A DNA stretch of 64,000 bases from an uncultured Alphaproteobacteria bacterium. Lineage in GTDB: Bacteria > Pseudomonadota > Alphaproteobacteria > HIMB59. The position numbers and the translations under genes were made by a program. The stretch is taken from the NCBI GenBank assembly GCA_902591315.1, contig CACJAI010000003.1:23952-87951 (forward strand). Reading direction: 5' to 3'. Within the stretch, counting starts at the first letter, position 1. Each line of letters opens with the position of its first letter. The notes below the pieces were generated by a model. It was not told the origin of the DNA, searched no databases, and saw only the letters and a program-made list of their open reading frames with translations. This document shows, one piece after another, positions 21,158-31,174 of the stretch.

Positions 21158-22798
21158 TTATTTTTTTTTTATTTTTCTTCTATAAGACTTCTCTGTCTTT
21201 GAGTCTTCAATTTTATTTTTTTCAATAATTTCTTTATTATTATTTATTACTTTATTGATTAAATCTTGATTAAATTCATAAACTTCTTTAGGCATAGATT
21301 TTTCAATAAAACTGATTTTAAAAGTAAGATTGATTGATTTTATTTTATTTTGTAATTTCTTAGAGTTTTCATTATAAAATTCCTCATCAATTTCAATATC
21401 TACTTGATCTTTATTGCCAATAGCGTTTATGCCTTTAATATTTGAAATAATATTATGTATAATTATTGAGTCTGTTTTTTTAAATCCACTTCCACCACAA
21501 CAATTACATTTATTATAGAAAGTCTCATAGATACTTGGACCAATTCTTTGTCTCGATATTTCCATCAATCCAAATTGAGATATTTTAGTAATTTGAACTC
21601 TTGATTTATCTTTATAGAAAAGTTCTTTTATTTTTCTTTCAACTTTTGAATTATTAGCATTTATATTCATATCAATAAAGTCAATTACAATTAACCCGGC
21701 TATATTTCTTAATTGAATTTGTTTATATATTTCATCACTTGCCTCTAAATTTGTATTTAATGCAGTAATCTCTATGTTTTTTTCGGATGTTGATCGCCCA
21801 GAATTTATATCAATACTTGTAAGAGCTTCAGTAGGATTTATAACTAAATATCCTCCAGATTTTAAATATATATTATCTTGCGTTAGACTATTAAACGGAT
21901 TCTTAATACCATAACTTTCGAAAAGAGGGAGTTTATCTTTGTAATGACTAATTTTTTTATTTGATTTAACACTAAAATCTTTTTCTAATTTTTTATACAA
22001 TTTCATTGTTTTTAAATCTGAAAAAATTATTTCTTCAATAGTTCTTTGATTAAAATCCCTTGCTACTTTTATAATGGGAGTGTCTAGCTCTATAATTAAA
22101 ACAGGAGCTTTTGATTTTAGTGTATCTTCTCTTATTTTTGTCCATAATTTTCTTAAATAATTAAAATCAGCAACTATATCATCATCTTCAGCAGATATTG
22201 CATTAGTTCTTATTATTAGTGACATACCATCTGGTAAATTAAAATTATCGTGTAATTTTTTTAATCTTTTTCTATCAAGCGGATTTGATATTTTTTTAGA
22301 AACACCACCTGTTGAGGAATTATTTGGCAATAAAACACTGTACCTACCAGGTAAAGATATAAATGTAGTTATCGCTGCCCCCTTTGTGCCTCTTTCTTCT
22401 TTTACAATTTGAATTAATAAAACTTGATCTTTCTTAATAACGTCTTGAATTTTATATCTACGATAAAATGATAAAAAATTTTTTTTACTTTCTTTTTCTT
22501 CATCAATATCATAATTTTTTTCACTATTGTTAGTAAATATTTTTTCATTATGGGGTATTTTAAAATAGCTAGGATGAATTTCATCAAAAGGCAAAAAAGC
22601 TTTTTTTTCTGATCCAAAATCAATAAAAGCAGCTTGGAGAGAGGGTTCCACCCTTGATACAATTCCAAGATATATATTATTTTTCTTACTTGTATCTAAA
22701 TCGTCTGAGTAGTCAAAATAGTTGATTTCTTGCCCATCGGCAGCAATAATTGATAATTCGTCATTGATATTTCCATCAATAAAAATTCTTTTAGACAT
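21158..22798 (-). CDS. Ribonuclease E/G family protein (short, 546 aa)
   Basis: S1-like N-terminus NIYLGIVSRVEPSLQAAFIDFGSEKKAFLPFDEI; GGYLVINPTEALTSIDINSGR; Zn-link region CNCCGGSG. Confidence 0.92.
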   Translation of the reverse strand: MSKRIFIDGNINDELSIIAADGQEINYFDYSDDLDTSKKNNIYLGIVSRVEPSLQAAFIDFGSEKKAFLPFDEIHPSYFKIPHNEKIFTNNSEKNYDIDEEKESKKNFLSFYRRYKIQDVIKKDQVLLIQIVKEERGTKGAAITTFISLPGRYSVLLPNNSSTGGVSKKISNPLDRKRLKKLHDNFNLPDGMSLIIRTNAISAEDDDIVADFNYLRKLWTKIREDTLKSKAPVLIIELDTPIIKVARDFNQRTIEEIIFSDLKTMKLYKKLEKDFSVKSNKKISHYKDKLPLFESYGIKNPFNSLTQDNIYLKSGGYLVINPTEALTSIDINSGRSTSEKNIEITALNTNLEASDEIYKQIQLRNIAGLIVIDFIDMNINANNSKVERKIKELFYKDKSRVQITKISQFGLMEISRQRIGPSIYETFYNKCNCCGGSGFKKTDSIIIHNIISNIKGINAIGNKDQVDIEIDEEFYNENSKKLQNKIKSINLTFKISFIEKSMPKEVYEFNQDLINKVINNNKEIIEKNKIEDSKTEKSYRRKIKKK

Positions 22799-22852
22799 TT
22801 TTTAAAATCCTTTTGATATAATAAATTATTAATAATTTGGTTATTAAATAAA

Positions 22853-25144
22853 ATGAAACTTTTTAAATATTTACAGTACATTTTTATAATTTCTGTATTA
22901 GGCATATCCATAATAATTCTATATTTATGGAATATTCAACAAGATTTGCCTGATCACAATATATCTCAATATTTCCCAAATGAAATAACTAAAATTTATG
23001 ATGAAAATTATGATCTCATGTATCATGTAGGCAATAGAGATAGATTTTACCTAGATTTTGAGGATATACCTAAAAATATGATTAATGCAATTATTTCAGC
23101 AGAGGATAAAACATTTTTTAAACACCAGGGATTTGATATCAAAGGTATAGCAAATGCTTTTTTAATAAATTTGAAAAATATTTATTCAAAAAATAGTAAC
23201 AATTATGTTGGTGCATCTACAATTACACAACAGTTAGTAAAAAATATATTATTGAATAGAGACCAAACTATTTCAAGAAAAATTAAAGAGCTAATATTGT
23301 CTCTAAGAATAGAAAAAGAATACTCTAAAGAGTTTATAATTGAATTATATTTAAATGAAATTTATTTTGGAAGACGATCTTATGGTGTAGCATCAGCTTC
23401 ATTAAATTATTTCAATAAATCAATATTTGATTTGGATATACATGAGTATGCTTATTTAGCAGCTTTACCAAAAGGTCCAAATAACTATGATCCTGAAAAA
23501 AATTATCAAAAAGCTCTTGATAGGAGAAATTATGTCTTAAAACAGATGGAGTTAAATAAATTTATAACTCTAGAACAATTTAATTATTATTCAAATTTAA
23601 AGATAGATCTTTCTTTGAGAGATATTAAAAAGTATCAATCCGATTACAAGATTGATTTTATACAGAAATATTTAGACACACACTCATTTAATGAAAATGC
23701 ATTTTATATACAATCTACTATTGACCAAAAACTACAAATGATTTCAGAAAAATCCTTATTAGATAATTTAGCAATATTTGAGAGAAAATATAGAAACTGG
23801 GAAGGGAGCTATAAAAATATTGAAGATATTTCAAAAGTTAAAAATGAACACTGGCATGTAGCTAAGGTTGTTAGTAAAAATACTGATTTTATTGAACTAT
23901 TAATAATTGAAACAAATGAATTAATCAAATTAAACATTATTGATAATATATATGGACCAAAAAAAACCTCTCCTATTAGCTATTTAAATTTAAATGATTT
24001 CATATTCGTTACTAATTTTGAAGGTTCTTATTATGCTGTTCAGTTACATGAAATAAATGGATCCGTAATCATTATGGATCCTTTCAATGGTGATATCATA
24101 TCAATGGTTGGAGGTGTTAATTATAAGATTAGTAATTTTAATAGAGCATCTCAGGCATATAGACAACCAGGTTCTTCAATAAAACCTTTTATATATGCAA
24201 AGGCTTTAGAAACAAAAAAATTTTTACCCAACACTAAGATATTGGACTCCAATATTCTCTTGGATCAGGGAAAAGATTTACCAGTATGGGTGCCAAAAAA
24301 TTATTCTAATAAATCATATGGAGAATTGACATTTAGAAGAGCTTTAGAAACTTCTAATAATTTAGTAACTTTAAAAATTGGGTTAGATTTAGGATTAAAT
24401 TCTGTCAATGAATTTTTAGATAAAATAAATTTTTATGATAATAATTTAAATACCGATGTTTACTCAACTTTACTTGGTGCAGTAGAAAATAATTTATTAA
24501 ATTTGACAAAATCATATTCAATTTTTTTAAACGGAGGATACCTAGTTGAACCCACGATAATTAAAAAAGTAGTATCTAACGAAGGTGAGCTAATTATTAA
24601 TAATGATTATTTTAAATGCATTTATTGTTTATTTTCAGCAGATGATAGGTCATACAGAATACCAATTATAGAGTCTCAGAATGAAAAAGTAATATCTCCA
24701 CAAACATCTTTTCAAATTTTAAATATTCTTGAGGGTGCTGTAGAAAGAGGAACAGGTAAGTCTTTAAATAAAATAGACTACCCTTTGGCTGGAAAAACAG
24801 GAACAACAAATGAAAGTAAAGACTTATGGTTTTTTGGACTCACTCCTAGATATGTAATAGGTATCTATGTTGGTTATGATAATCCCAAGTCAATTGGATA
24901 TAGGGAAACAGGATCATCTGTAGCATTGCCTGTTTTTAAAACAATTATTGAAAATTATCTTTTACAAAATATAAAAACAGACGATAAATTTGTTATACCA
25001 AGTGACCTTATTGTTAAAAAAGTAAATATTGATAGTGGTGACATTTCTGATGGACAAAATACAATTATTGATTATTTTACAAAAGAACAACTTAGAATAA
25101 TAGATGATATAAACAAAATCGAGAGTATCGGTGGAATAAATTAA
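22853..25144 (+). CDS. mrcA: Penicillin-binding protein 1A
   Basis: GT51 AEDKTFFKHQGFDIKGI...GASTITQQLVKN; transpeptidase SSIKPF, KTGTTNESKDLWFFG. Confidence 0.95.
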   Translation: MKLFKYLQYIFIISVLGISIIILYLWNIQQDLPDHNISQYFPNEITKIYDENYDLMYHVGNRDRFYLDFEDIPKNMINAIISAEDKTFFKHQGFDIKGIANAFLINLKNIYSKNSNNYVGASTITQQLVKNILLNRDQTISRKIKELILSLRIEKEYSKEFIIELYLNEIYFGRRSYGVASASLNYFNKSIFDLDIHEYAYLAALPKGPNNYDPEKNYQKALDRRNYVLKQMELNKFITLEQFNYYSNLKIDLSLRDIKKYQSDYKIDFIQKYLDTHSFNENAFYIQSTIDQKLQMISEKSLLDNLAIFERKYRNWEGSYKNIEDISKVKNEHWHVAKVVSKNTDFIELLIIETNELIKLNIIDNIYGPKKTSPISYLNLNDFIFVTNFEGSYYAVQLHEINGSVIIMDPFNGDIISMVGGVNYKISNFNRASQAYRQPGSSIKPFIYAKALETKKFLPNTKILDSNILLDQGKDLPVWVPKNYSNKSYGELTFRRALETSNNLVTLKIGLDLGLNSVNEFLDKINFYDNNLNTDVYSTLLGAVENNLLNLTKSYSIFLNGGYLVEPTIIKKVVSNEGELIINNDYFKCIYCLFSADDRSYRIPIIESQNEKVISPQTSFQILNILEGAVERGTGKSLNKIDYPLAGKTGTTNESKDLWFFGLTPRYVIGIYVGYDNPKSIGYRETGSSVALPVFKTIIENYLLQNIKTDDKFVIPSDLIVKKVNIDSGDISDGQNTIIDYFTKEQLRIIDDINKIESIGGIN

Positions 25145-26236
25145 TGGATAAATTTGAATTATTAAATTTAATTAAAAAAATAGAGTCTTTGATAAACCTC
25201 ACAAGGAGGAGTCTTTGACTACGAAAAAACAATTAAGGAAATCGATAACTTAAATAATATAATTACAAATCCTGTTAATTGGAACGATATAAATTTAATT
25301 AACAAATCACAAGAAAAACTTAAACAATGTCAAGACACAATAAGAAGCTTTGATTATGTATCAAATCAATTTAATGACTTTAAAGAGTTTATTCAAATAT
25401 ATGAGTCCTTAGATAATAATGAGATCAATGAATTAGTTCATAAGATATATGAACTAAAAAAATATTGTGAGAAATTAAAAATTAAATCACTTTTAAACCA
25501 AGAAACAGATGACTGTAACGCATATTTAGAAATACACGCTGGTGCTGGAGGCACAGAAAGTCAAGATTGGGCTGAAATGTTGTCTAGAATGTATCAACGT
25601 TTTGCTGAAAAAAATAAATATAAATTTAAAATTATTGATTTCCAAAAAGGAGAAGAAGCTGGAATTAAATCAGTAACAATGTTGTTATCTGGTTTCAAAT
25701 GTTATGGATATTTGAAAAATGAATCAGGTATTCACAGACTTGTAAGAATTTCACCTTTTGACTCAAATAAAAGAAGGCATACTAGTTTTTCAAGTGTGTG
25801 GGTATATCCAGAAATAGATAATGATATTGAAATTGAAATTAACAATAAAGACATAAGAATCGATACATTTAGAGCATCAGGCGCAGGTGGTCAGCATATT
25901 AATACAACAGACAGTGCAGTAAGAATAACACACTTAAGTTACAATATTGTTGTCCAAAGCCAGAGTGAAAGATCACAACATCGTAATAGAGATACTGCAA
26001 TGAAGATGTTAAAATCTAGAATATATGAAATTGAAATTGATAAGAAAAATAAACAAAAAATGAAAGAAGAGAGCAGTAAAAAACAGATAGGGTGGGGCAA
26101 TCAAATAAGATCGTATGTCCTTCACCCATACAAAATGGTTAAAGACCTAAGAACTAATTATCAAACATCAAATGCTGAAAGTGTTTTAGACGGTGAAATT
26201 TTTGATTTTTTAGAGTCAACATTAATAGATGTATAA
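25144..26236 (+). CDS. prfB: Peptide chain release factor 2, expressed through a +1 programmed frameshift at the in-frame TGA 25216-25218
   Basis: Zero frame MDKFELLNLIKKIESLINLTRRSL* then +1 frame ...LDYEKTIKEIDNLNN...; AGGAGG-AGT-CTT-TGA-C site; the ORF track shows only the 3' part (25577-26236) with GGQHINTTDSAVRITH. Confidence 0.93.
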
Positions 26237-27245
26237 ATTTTTAATTATATTTCTAATTCCGCTACAATTATTTGCATACGATTTCAGTTTTAAAAAAGGT
26301 GATAATTTATTAGAACTCGATTTTGAAGATAAATTAATTAAGGAAATAAAATTTGATATTAAAATCAATGGTCAGAGAAATTTTGGATTAATTAATTATC
26401 ACAATAATGAAATTTATATTATTTTAAATACTGATAGCATATCATTTGATAATTTTAAAAAATCTTTCCCAAAACCACAAAAAAATAAAAAATTAAATAA
26501 AAAAATAAATTTTAATTGGGAAATATCTGAGATGACAATTTCAGACGAATACTCTCTTTTTTCTAATAAATTAAATTATATATACGATAAAGGCTTTGAG
26601 TCTATGATGTTTTATGATGGAAAAAAAGAATTTGAATTATCAATTCTTCCACAACATGATGGAAATAAGCAAATTTATTTATTTTCTAAAAATGCAGGAC
26701 AATTTTTCTATGCACAAAAAATAACCAAAAATATGAATGGTGGCGCATTAATTGGAAAAGGAAATTTTAGAAAATTTAATGATTACGATTTAAAAATTAA
26801 AGTTAAAGATTTTAGCATTGATAAAGACTCAAAGTTTTACAATTTACTTTTTACCTCAAGAATGTTGGATATTTTTTCAGTATTACAAAATACTCAAGAT
26901 GAATTTAATTATTTAGAAGTTCCTATTTATAGAAAAGGAAAAATATTCAGTTTTGATCACGGTTTAATGTTAGGTGGAACTGTTGCTTTCTCCTTTAAAG
27001 GAGAGGCTAATCCGTCCGAAAAAGTAGCATCATTAAATGGAACTTATGGTCCTTTATATTTATTTGAACAAAATTTTAAAAATATACCTTTTGTTAAAGA
27101 ATTATTTGGGAAAAATGTTGAAGAGAGTCTTTTAGCTGCAGACTTTAAAGTTATAAAGAATGGAAATAAAACAGACTTCATATTTAATCCACTATCGATT
27201 TTGACACCAGGTAAAACAAGAAACTTTTTCGATATTTGGGAGTAA
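26229..27245 (+). CDS. Secreted AsmA-like/DUF3971-type C-terminal domain protein (tentative)
   Basis: Signal peptide, beta-rich; GGTVAFSFKGEANPSEKVASLNGTYGPLYLFEQNFKNIPFVKELFG resembles the AsmA C-terminus. Confidence 0.45.
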   Translation: MYKFLIIFLIPLQLFAYDFSFKKGDNLLELDFEDKLIKEIKFDIKINGQRNFGLINYHNNEIYIILNTDSISFDNFKKSFPKPQKNKKLNKKINFNWEISEMTISDEYSLFSNKLNYIYDKGFESMMFYDGKKEFELSILPQHDGNKQIYLFSKNAGQFFYAQKITKNMNGGALIGKGNFRKFNDYDLKIKVKDFSIDKDSKFYNLLFTSRMLDIFSVLQNTQDEFNYLEVPIYRKGKIFSFDHGLMLGGTVAFSFKGEANPSEKVASLNGTYGPLYLFEQNFKNIPFVKELFGKNVEESLLAADFKVIKNGNKTDFIFNPLSILTPGKTRNFFDIWE

Positions 27246-27692
27246 CTATTTTATTATTTTAATCTGATCATTTATTGAAATCTCCCCAGATATCAATATT
27301 TCTGCACGCACTCCACTTTTAAATGCTAAAAGTTTAACTAGATTTTTTACTTCTAATTTATTTTGAAGATATTTACATGGTTGACATAACTCATGTATTT
27401 TAAAAACTACATTATTAATTTGTATTTTTTTATTTAATAATTTGTTCAAGCTAATACCTGATGTAATTATATTTCTTCTAAAATCTTTATAGTCTAACTT
27501 TTTTTTTATTTTTTTGTTAAAATCATCAATTTTTTCAGACTCTATAAAAGTAACCTGTTCGTAACTATTCTTAAAATTGCCATAATATCTGTCATTAACA
27601 ATACCCTTATTTTTGTTTAAGATTGCTTGATTTATATAAAAAGTATTTTCTCCATCAAGATTGCTAATATTGATTGCTTTAATTTTACCCAT
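27246..27692 (-). CDS. MOSC domain-containing protein
   Basis: NDRYYGN..., RRNIITSGISLNKLLNKKIQI, CQPCKYLQNKL. Confidence 0.75.
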   Translation of the reverse strand: MGKIKAINISNLDGENTFYINQAILNKNKGIVNDRYYGNFKNSYEQVTFIESEKIDDFNKKIKKKLDYKDFRRNIITSGISLNKLLNKKIQINNVVFKIHELCQPCKYLQNKLEVKNLVKLLAFKSGVRAEILISGEISINDQIKIIK

Positions 27693-27722
27693 TTTCTAAT
27701 ATATTTACCTTAGTTTATATTT

Positions 27723-27995
27723 ATGGAAGATAACACAAATTTATACAGCCAAAGGAATATACTAATTCGTAATTTCCTTATTTTTTCAAGATTGGCACCC
27801 TTTGTTACCAGTTTTATAGGTTCTGTACTCATTAATAAGATCTTTCTAAAAACACCTAACTTAATTAATTTAGACTTTATATTGATTTTTATATCTCTGT
27901 ATTTAGTTTTATATGTTTTCATTTCTCATACTAAGTCTTTATGTGAGCAACTTGCTATTGTTAACCAAAAAATAAATTCACATAGCGACGAATAA
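27723..27995 (+). CDS. Hypothetical small membrane protein
   Basis: 90 aa ORF with two hydrophobic stretches; fills the intergenic space. Confidence 0.5.
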   Translation: MEDNTNLYSQRNILIRNFLIFSRLAPFVTSFIGSVLINKIFLKTPNLINLDFILIFISLYLVLYVFISHTKSLCEQLAIVNQKINSHSDE

Positions 27996-28051
27996 TAAGT
28001 TTTATTTAAAAATTTTTTTTATTCCTTTAGGGTCTATTATAGTTTATAAAA

Positions 28052-28066
28052 GAACAAAATATGAAC
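28052..28066 (+). promoter_or_regulatory. Candidate alphaproteobacterial LexA (SOS) operator GAAC-N7-GAAC
   Basis: GAACAAAATATGAAC; reverse complement fits GTTC-N7-GTTC; overlaps the umuD start codon. Confidence 0.7.
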
Positions 28067-28498
28067 AAAAATATCCAAGCAAAAACTGATAAGGACAACA
28101 ACCTTGAGTCTGTACCTTATGTTTTGTCTAAGATTTCAGCTGGATTTCCATCCCCAGCTGATGATTATATAGAAAATAATCTAAGCTTATCAGAACTATT
28201 GATCAAAAATCACCTATCAACTTTTCTAATGAGAGCTAGCGGTGACTCCATGGTAGACTCTGGAATTAATGATGGTGACATATTAGTTGTGGATAGGAGT
28301 TTAGAAGCTAAAAGTAGAGATATAGTAATAGCTATATTTGAGGGAAGCTTAACTGTCAAAAGACTAGTTATCAAGACAGATGGCTCTGCTATCCTAAAAG
28401 CTGAGAACCCATTATATAAAAATATATTAATATCAGAGTACGCAGAATTAGAAATATGGGGAGTTGTTACTAGTGCTATTCATCAATTTATCAAATAA
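28061..28498 (+). CDS. umuD: Error-prone repair protein UmuD (S24/LexA-like autoprotease)
   Basis: SAGFPSPADDY cleavage region, SGDSMVDSGINDGD, TVKRL catalytic Ser and Lys motifs. Confidence 0.93.
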   Translation: MNKNIQAKTDKDNNLESVPYVLSKISAGFPSPADDYIENNLSLSELLIKNHLSTFLMRASGDSMVDSGINDGDILVVDRSLEAKSRDIVIAIFEGSLTVKRLVIKTDGSAILKAENPLYKNILISEYAELEIWGVVTSAIHQFIK

Positions 28499-29772
28499 TG
28501 AATATAGTAGCCCTAGTAGATTGTAATTCATTTTATGCCTCATGCGAGACTATCTTTAAACCTGATTTAAGTAAAAAACCTATCGTAGTTCTATCAAACA
28601 ATGATGGATGTGTCATAGCTAGAAGTTCTGAAGCTAAGAAATTAGGAATTAAAATGGGAGTGCCTTTCTTTGAGATAAAACAAATAATAAAAAAATATCC
28701 AGTATATGTGTTTTCATCAAATTACAGTTTATATGGAAATATCTCATCTAGGGTAATGGGAGTATTAAAAGAGCATTGTGATAGATTGGAAGTTTATTCT
28801 ATAGATGAAGCTTTTTTAATATTAAATAAATATTCAGAGAGAAGTTTTGTTTCAAGAGCAGAAGGAATAAAAAAAATAATAAGGAAGTGGATAGGCATAC
28901 CTGTAAGTATAGGAATAGCTAACAATAAAACCTTATCAAAAGTAGCAAACCATCTAGCTAAAAAAGATGAACTGGGATCCCAAGTAGTAGAAATTATAAA
29001 TCAAAAACAAATAGAAATATCCCTAAAGGTATTAGGGGTGGGTGATATTTGGGGAATAGGAGCTAGGATAGAGAAATTTCTTCAAAAAAATAGTATCTAC
29101 ACCGCATACGATCTATACAAAACAGACCCAAGGTGGGTTAGGCAACACCTAGGAGTAGTGGGAGAGAGAACTTATAGAGAACTACATGGTGAAATATGTA
29201 TACCAATAGTAGAGAGATCTGAGCCAAAAAAACAATGTCGAGTATCAAGATCTTTCGAAAATTATGTAACCAGTTTTCATGATTTAGAGAAAAGAATAAT
29301 ATCTTATGCTACTAGAGCCTCAGAAAAGATTAGATCTGATGGTTTGCAGGCAAAAAAAATTACTACATTTATTCGTTCAAATAAATTTAACAACAATAAT
29401 AAACAATACCATGCAGCTCGAACTTATGATTTTATATCTCCATCAAATGACTTATTTGAGACGATTAAATTTGCCATAAAGGCGCTAAAATCTATTTATC
29501 GACCAGAAATTAAATATAAAAAAGCAGGTGTTTTACTCTCAGACTTAACTCCAGAGGGAGAATACAATAGAGATTTATTTTTTCATCAATCAGAAGAAAG
29601 TATTTTAAAAAAGATTAGGGTAAATAAGGTATTTGATAATCTAAATAACAGATATGGAAGCGGGACTATTTGTGTTGCCAAAGAAAATTACGAAAAGTTT
29701 TACATAACTAGACGACAAAACTTAAGTCCCGCATACACATCAAATTTTGATGATCTACCTAATGTAAATTAA
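28498..29772 (+). CDS. umuC: DNA polymerase V catalytic subunit UmuC
   Basis: Y-family: VDCNSFYASCE, NDGCVIARS, YSIDEAFL; UmuC C-terminus. Confidence 0.95.
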   Translation: MNIVALVDCNSFYASCETIFKPDLSKKPIVVLSNNDGCVIARSSEAKKLGIKMGVPFFEIKQIIKKYPVYVFSSNYSLYGNISSRVMGVLKEHCDRLEVYSIDEAFLILNKYSERSFVSRAEGIKKIIRKWIGIPVSIGIANNKTLSKVANHLAKKDELGSQVVEIINQKQIEISLKVLGVGDIWGIGARIEKFLQKNSIYTAYDLYKTDPRWVRQHLGVVGERTYRELHGEICIPIVERSEPKKQCRVSRSFENYVTSFHDLEKRIISYATRASEKIRSDGLQAKKITTFIRSNKFNNNNKQYHAARTYDFISPSNDLFETIKFAIKALKSIYRPEIKYKKAGVLLSDLTPEGEYNRDLFFHQSEESILKKIRVNKVFDNLNNRYGSGTICVAKENYEKFYITRRQNLSPAYTSNFDDLPNVN

Positions 29773-31130
29773 TTTACAGCAGGTATTGATGCCATAGACT
29801 CTTCAAAAGCTTCAGTATCGAATTTATCTTCAGCAAGATTGCCTGAAAAATAATCCATATATGCTTGCATATCAAAATGACCATGCCCACAAAGATTGAA
29901 TAAAATAGCTTTTGATTTACCCTCGGCTTTACACTTAAGGGCCTCATCAACAGCACCTTTAATCGCGTGAGTAGCTTCAGGTGCAGGCATAATGCCCTCA
30001 GTTCTGGCAAATTGTATACCGGCTTCTAAGCACTCCTTTTGACCATAAGCTCGAGGTTCCATATGGCCATTATGAACTAAATGCGATAGCATTGGAGACA
30101 TTCCATGATACCTTAGTCCACCTACATGCGTGGGTGATGGCATAAAATCAGAGCCTAATGTATGCATCTTCAGCAATGGTGCAGATTTTAGAGTATCACC
30201 AAAGTCATAGGAATACTTACCTTTTGTTAAAGAAGGACAAGAAGATGGCTCAACTGCAATAGCATGAACATCTTGTTCTCCTCTAAATTTTTTCCCTAAA
30301 AAAGGATTACATAAACCTGAGAAATTACTTCCTCCACCAGTACAACCTATAACAATATCAGGATAATCATTAGCCATTTCCATTTGTAGTAGTGCTTCTT
30401 GCCCAATAATGGATTGATGCATTAAAACATGGTTGAGCACACTACCTAATGCATATTTTGTATCATCATTTGTAGCAGCAACTTCTGCAGCTTCTGATAT
30501 GGCTATACCTAGTGAACCTGAACTATTAGGATCCTTTTCAAGTATGGCTCTACCTGAATTCGTTTCATTTGATGGGCTAGCTACAACACTACCACCGTAA
30601 CTTTCAATTATAGCTCTTCTATAAGGTTTTTGATCATAGCTTACTCTTACCATAAATACTTTTATTTCTATTCCAAATACGGCTCCAGCATAACTTAATG
30701 CTGTTCCCCATTGACCTGCACCGGTCTCAGTTGCTATTTTTTTTACACCTGCTTCTTTATTATAAAAAGCCTGAGCTAATGCAGTATTCGGTTTATGACT
30801 CCCTGATGGACTGGCCCCTTCGTATTTGTAATAAATTCTGGCTGGTGTATCTAATGCTTTCTCTAAAGCTCTGGCCCTTACTAGAGGCGTAGATCTCCAA
30901 CGACTGTAAGCCTCTAAAACTGGCCCCGGAATATCAATATATCTCTCTTGGGTAACTTCTTGCATTATTAATTCCATGGGAAATAAAGGTGCTAAGTCAT
31001 CTGGACCTATTGGCTGTTTTGTTCCTGGATTTAAGGGTGGGCTCATAGGCTCTTTTAAATCCGCTCCCAGGTTGTACCACTGTTTTGGCACATCACTGTC
31101 TTTTAAAAAAAATTTACTATCCTCACTCAT
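29769..31130 (-). CDS. TrpB2-type stand-alone tryptophan synthase beta-like enzyme
   Basis: 453 aa; EGASPSGSHKPNTALAQA, ETGAGQWGTALSYAG, GCTGGGSNFSG. Confidence 0.9.
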   Translation of the reverse strand: MSEDSKFFLKDSDVPKQWYNLGADLKEPMSPPLNPGTKQPIGPDDLAPLFPMELIMQEVTQERYIDIPGPVLEAYSRWRSTPLVRARALEKALDTPARIYYKYEGASPSGSHKPNTALAQAFYNKEAGVKKIATETGAGQWGTALSYAGAVFGIEIKVFMVRVSYDQKPYRRAIIESYGGSVVASPSNETNSGRAILEKDPNSSGSLGIAISEAAEVAATNDDTKYALGSVLNHVLMHQSIIGQEALLQMEMANDYPDIVIGCTGGGSNFSGLCNPFLGKKFRGEQDVHAIAVEPSSCPSLTKGKYSYDFGDTLKSAPLLKMHTLGSDFMPSPTHVGGLRYHGMSPMLSHLVHNGHMEPRAYGQKECLEAGIQFARTEGIMPAPEATHAIKGAVDEALKCKAEGKSKAILFNLCGHGHFDMQAYMDYFSGNLAEDKFDTEAFEESMASIPAVN

Positions 31131-31174
31131 AATGGAGAATTTTATTGTATTTGTTAGATAAAATGTAGGATTAT

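Noticed and set aside
22414-22911. Minus-strand ORFs 22414-22668 and 22696-22911 overlapping the RNase E/G gene in another frame
   Set aside because: They overlap the conserved RNase E/G N-terminal domain out of frame, with Lys/Leu-rich low-complexity sequence.
25577-26236. prfB as a truncated gene or pseudogene, as suggested by the ORF track
   Set aside because: The upstream sequence encodes the missing N-terminus through a canonical +1 frameshift site, so the gene is intact.
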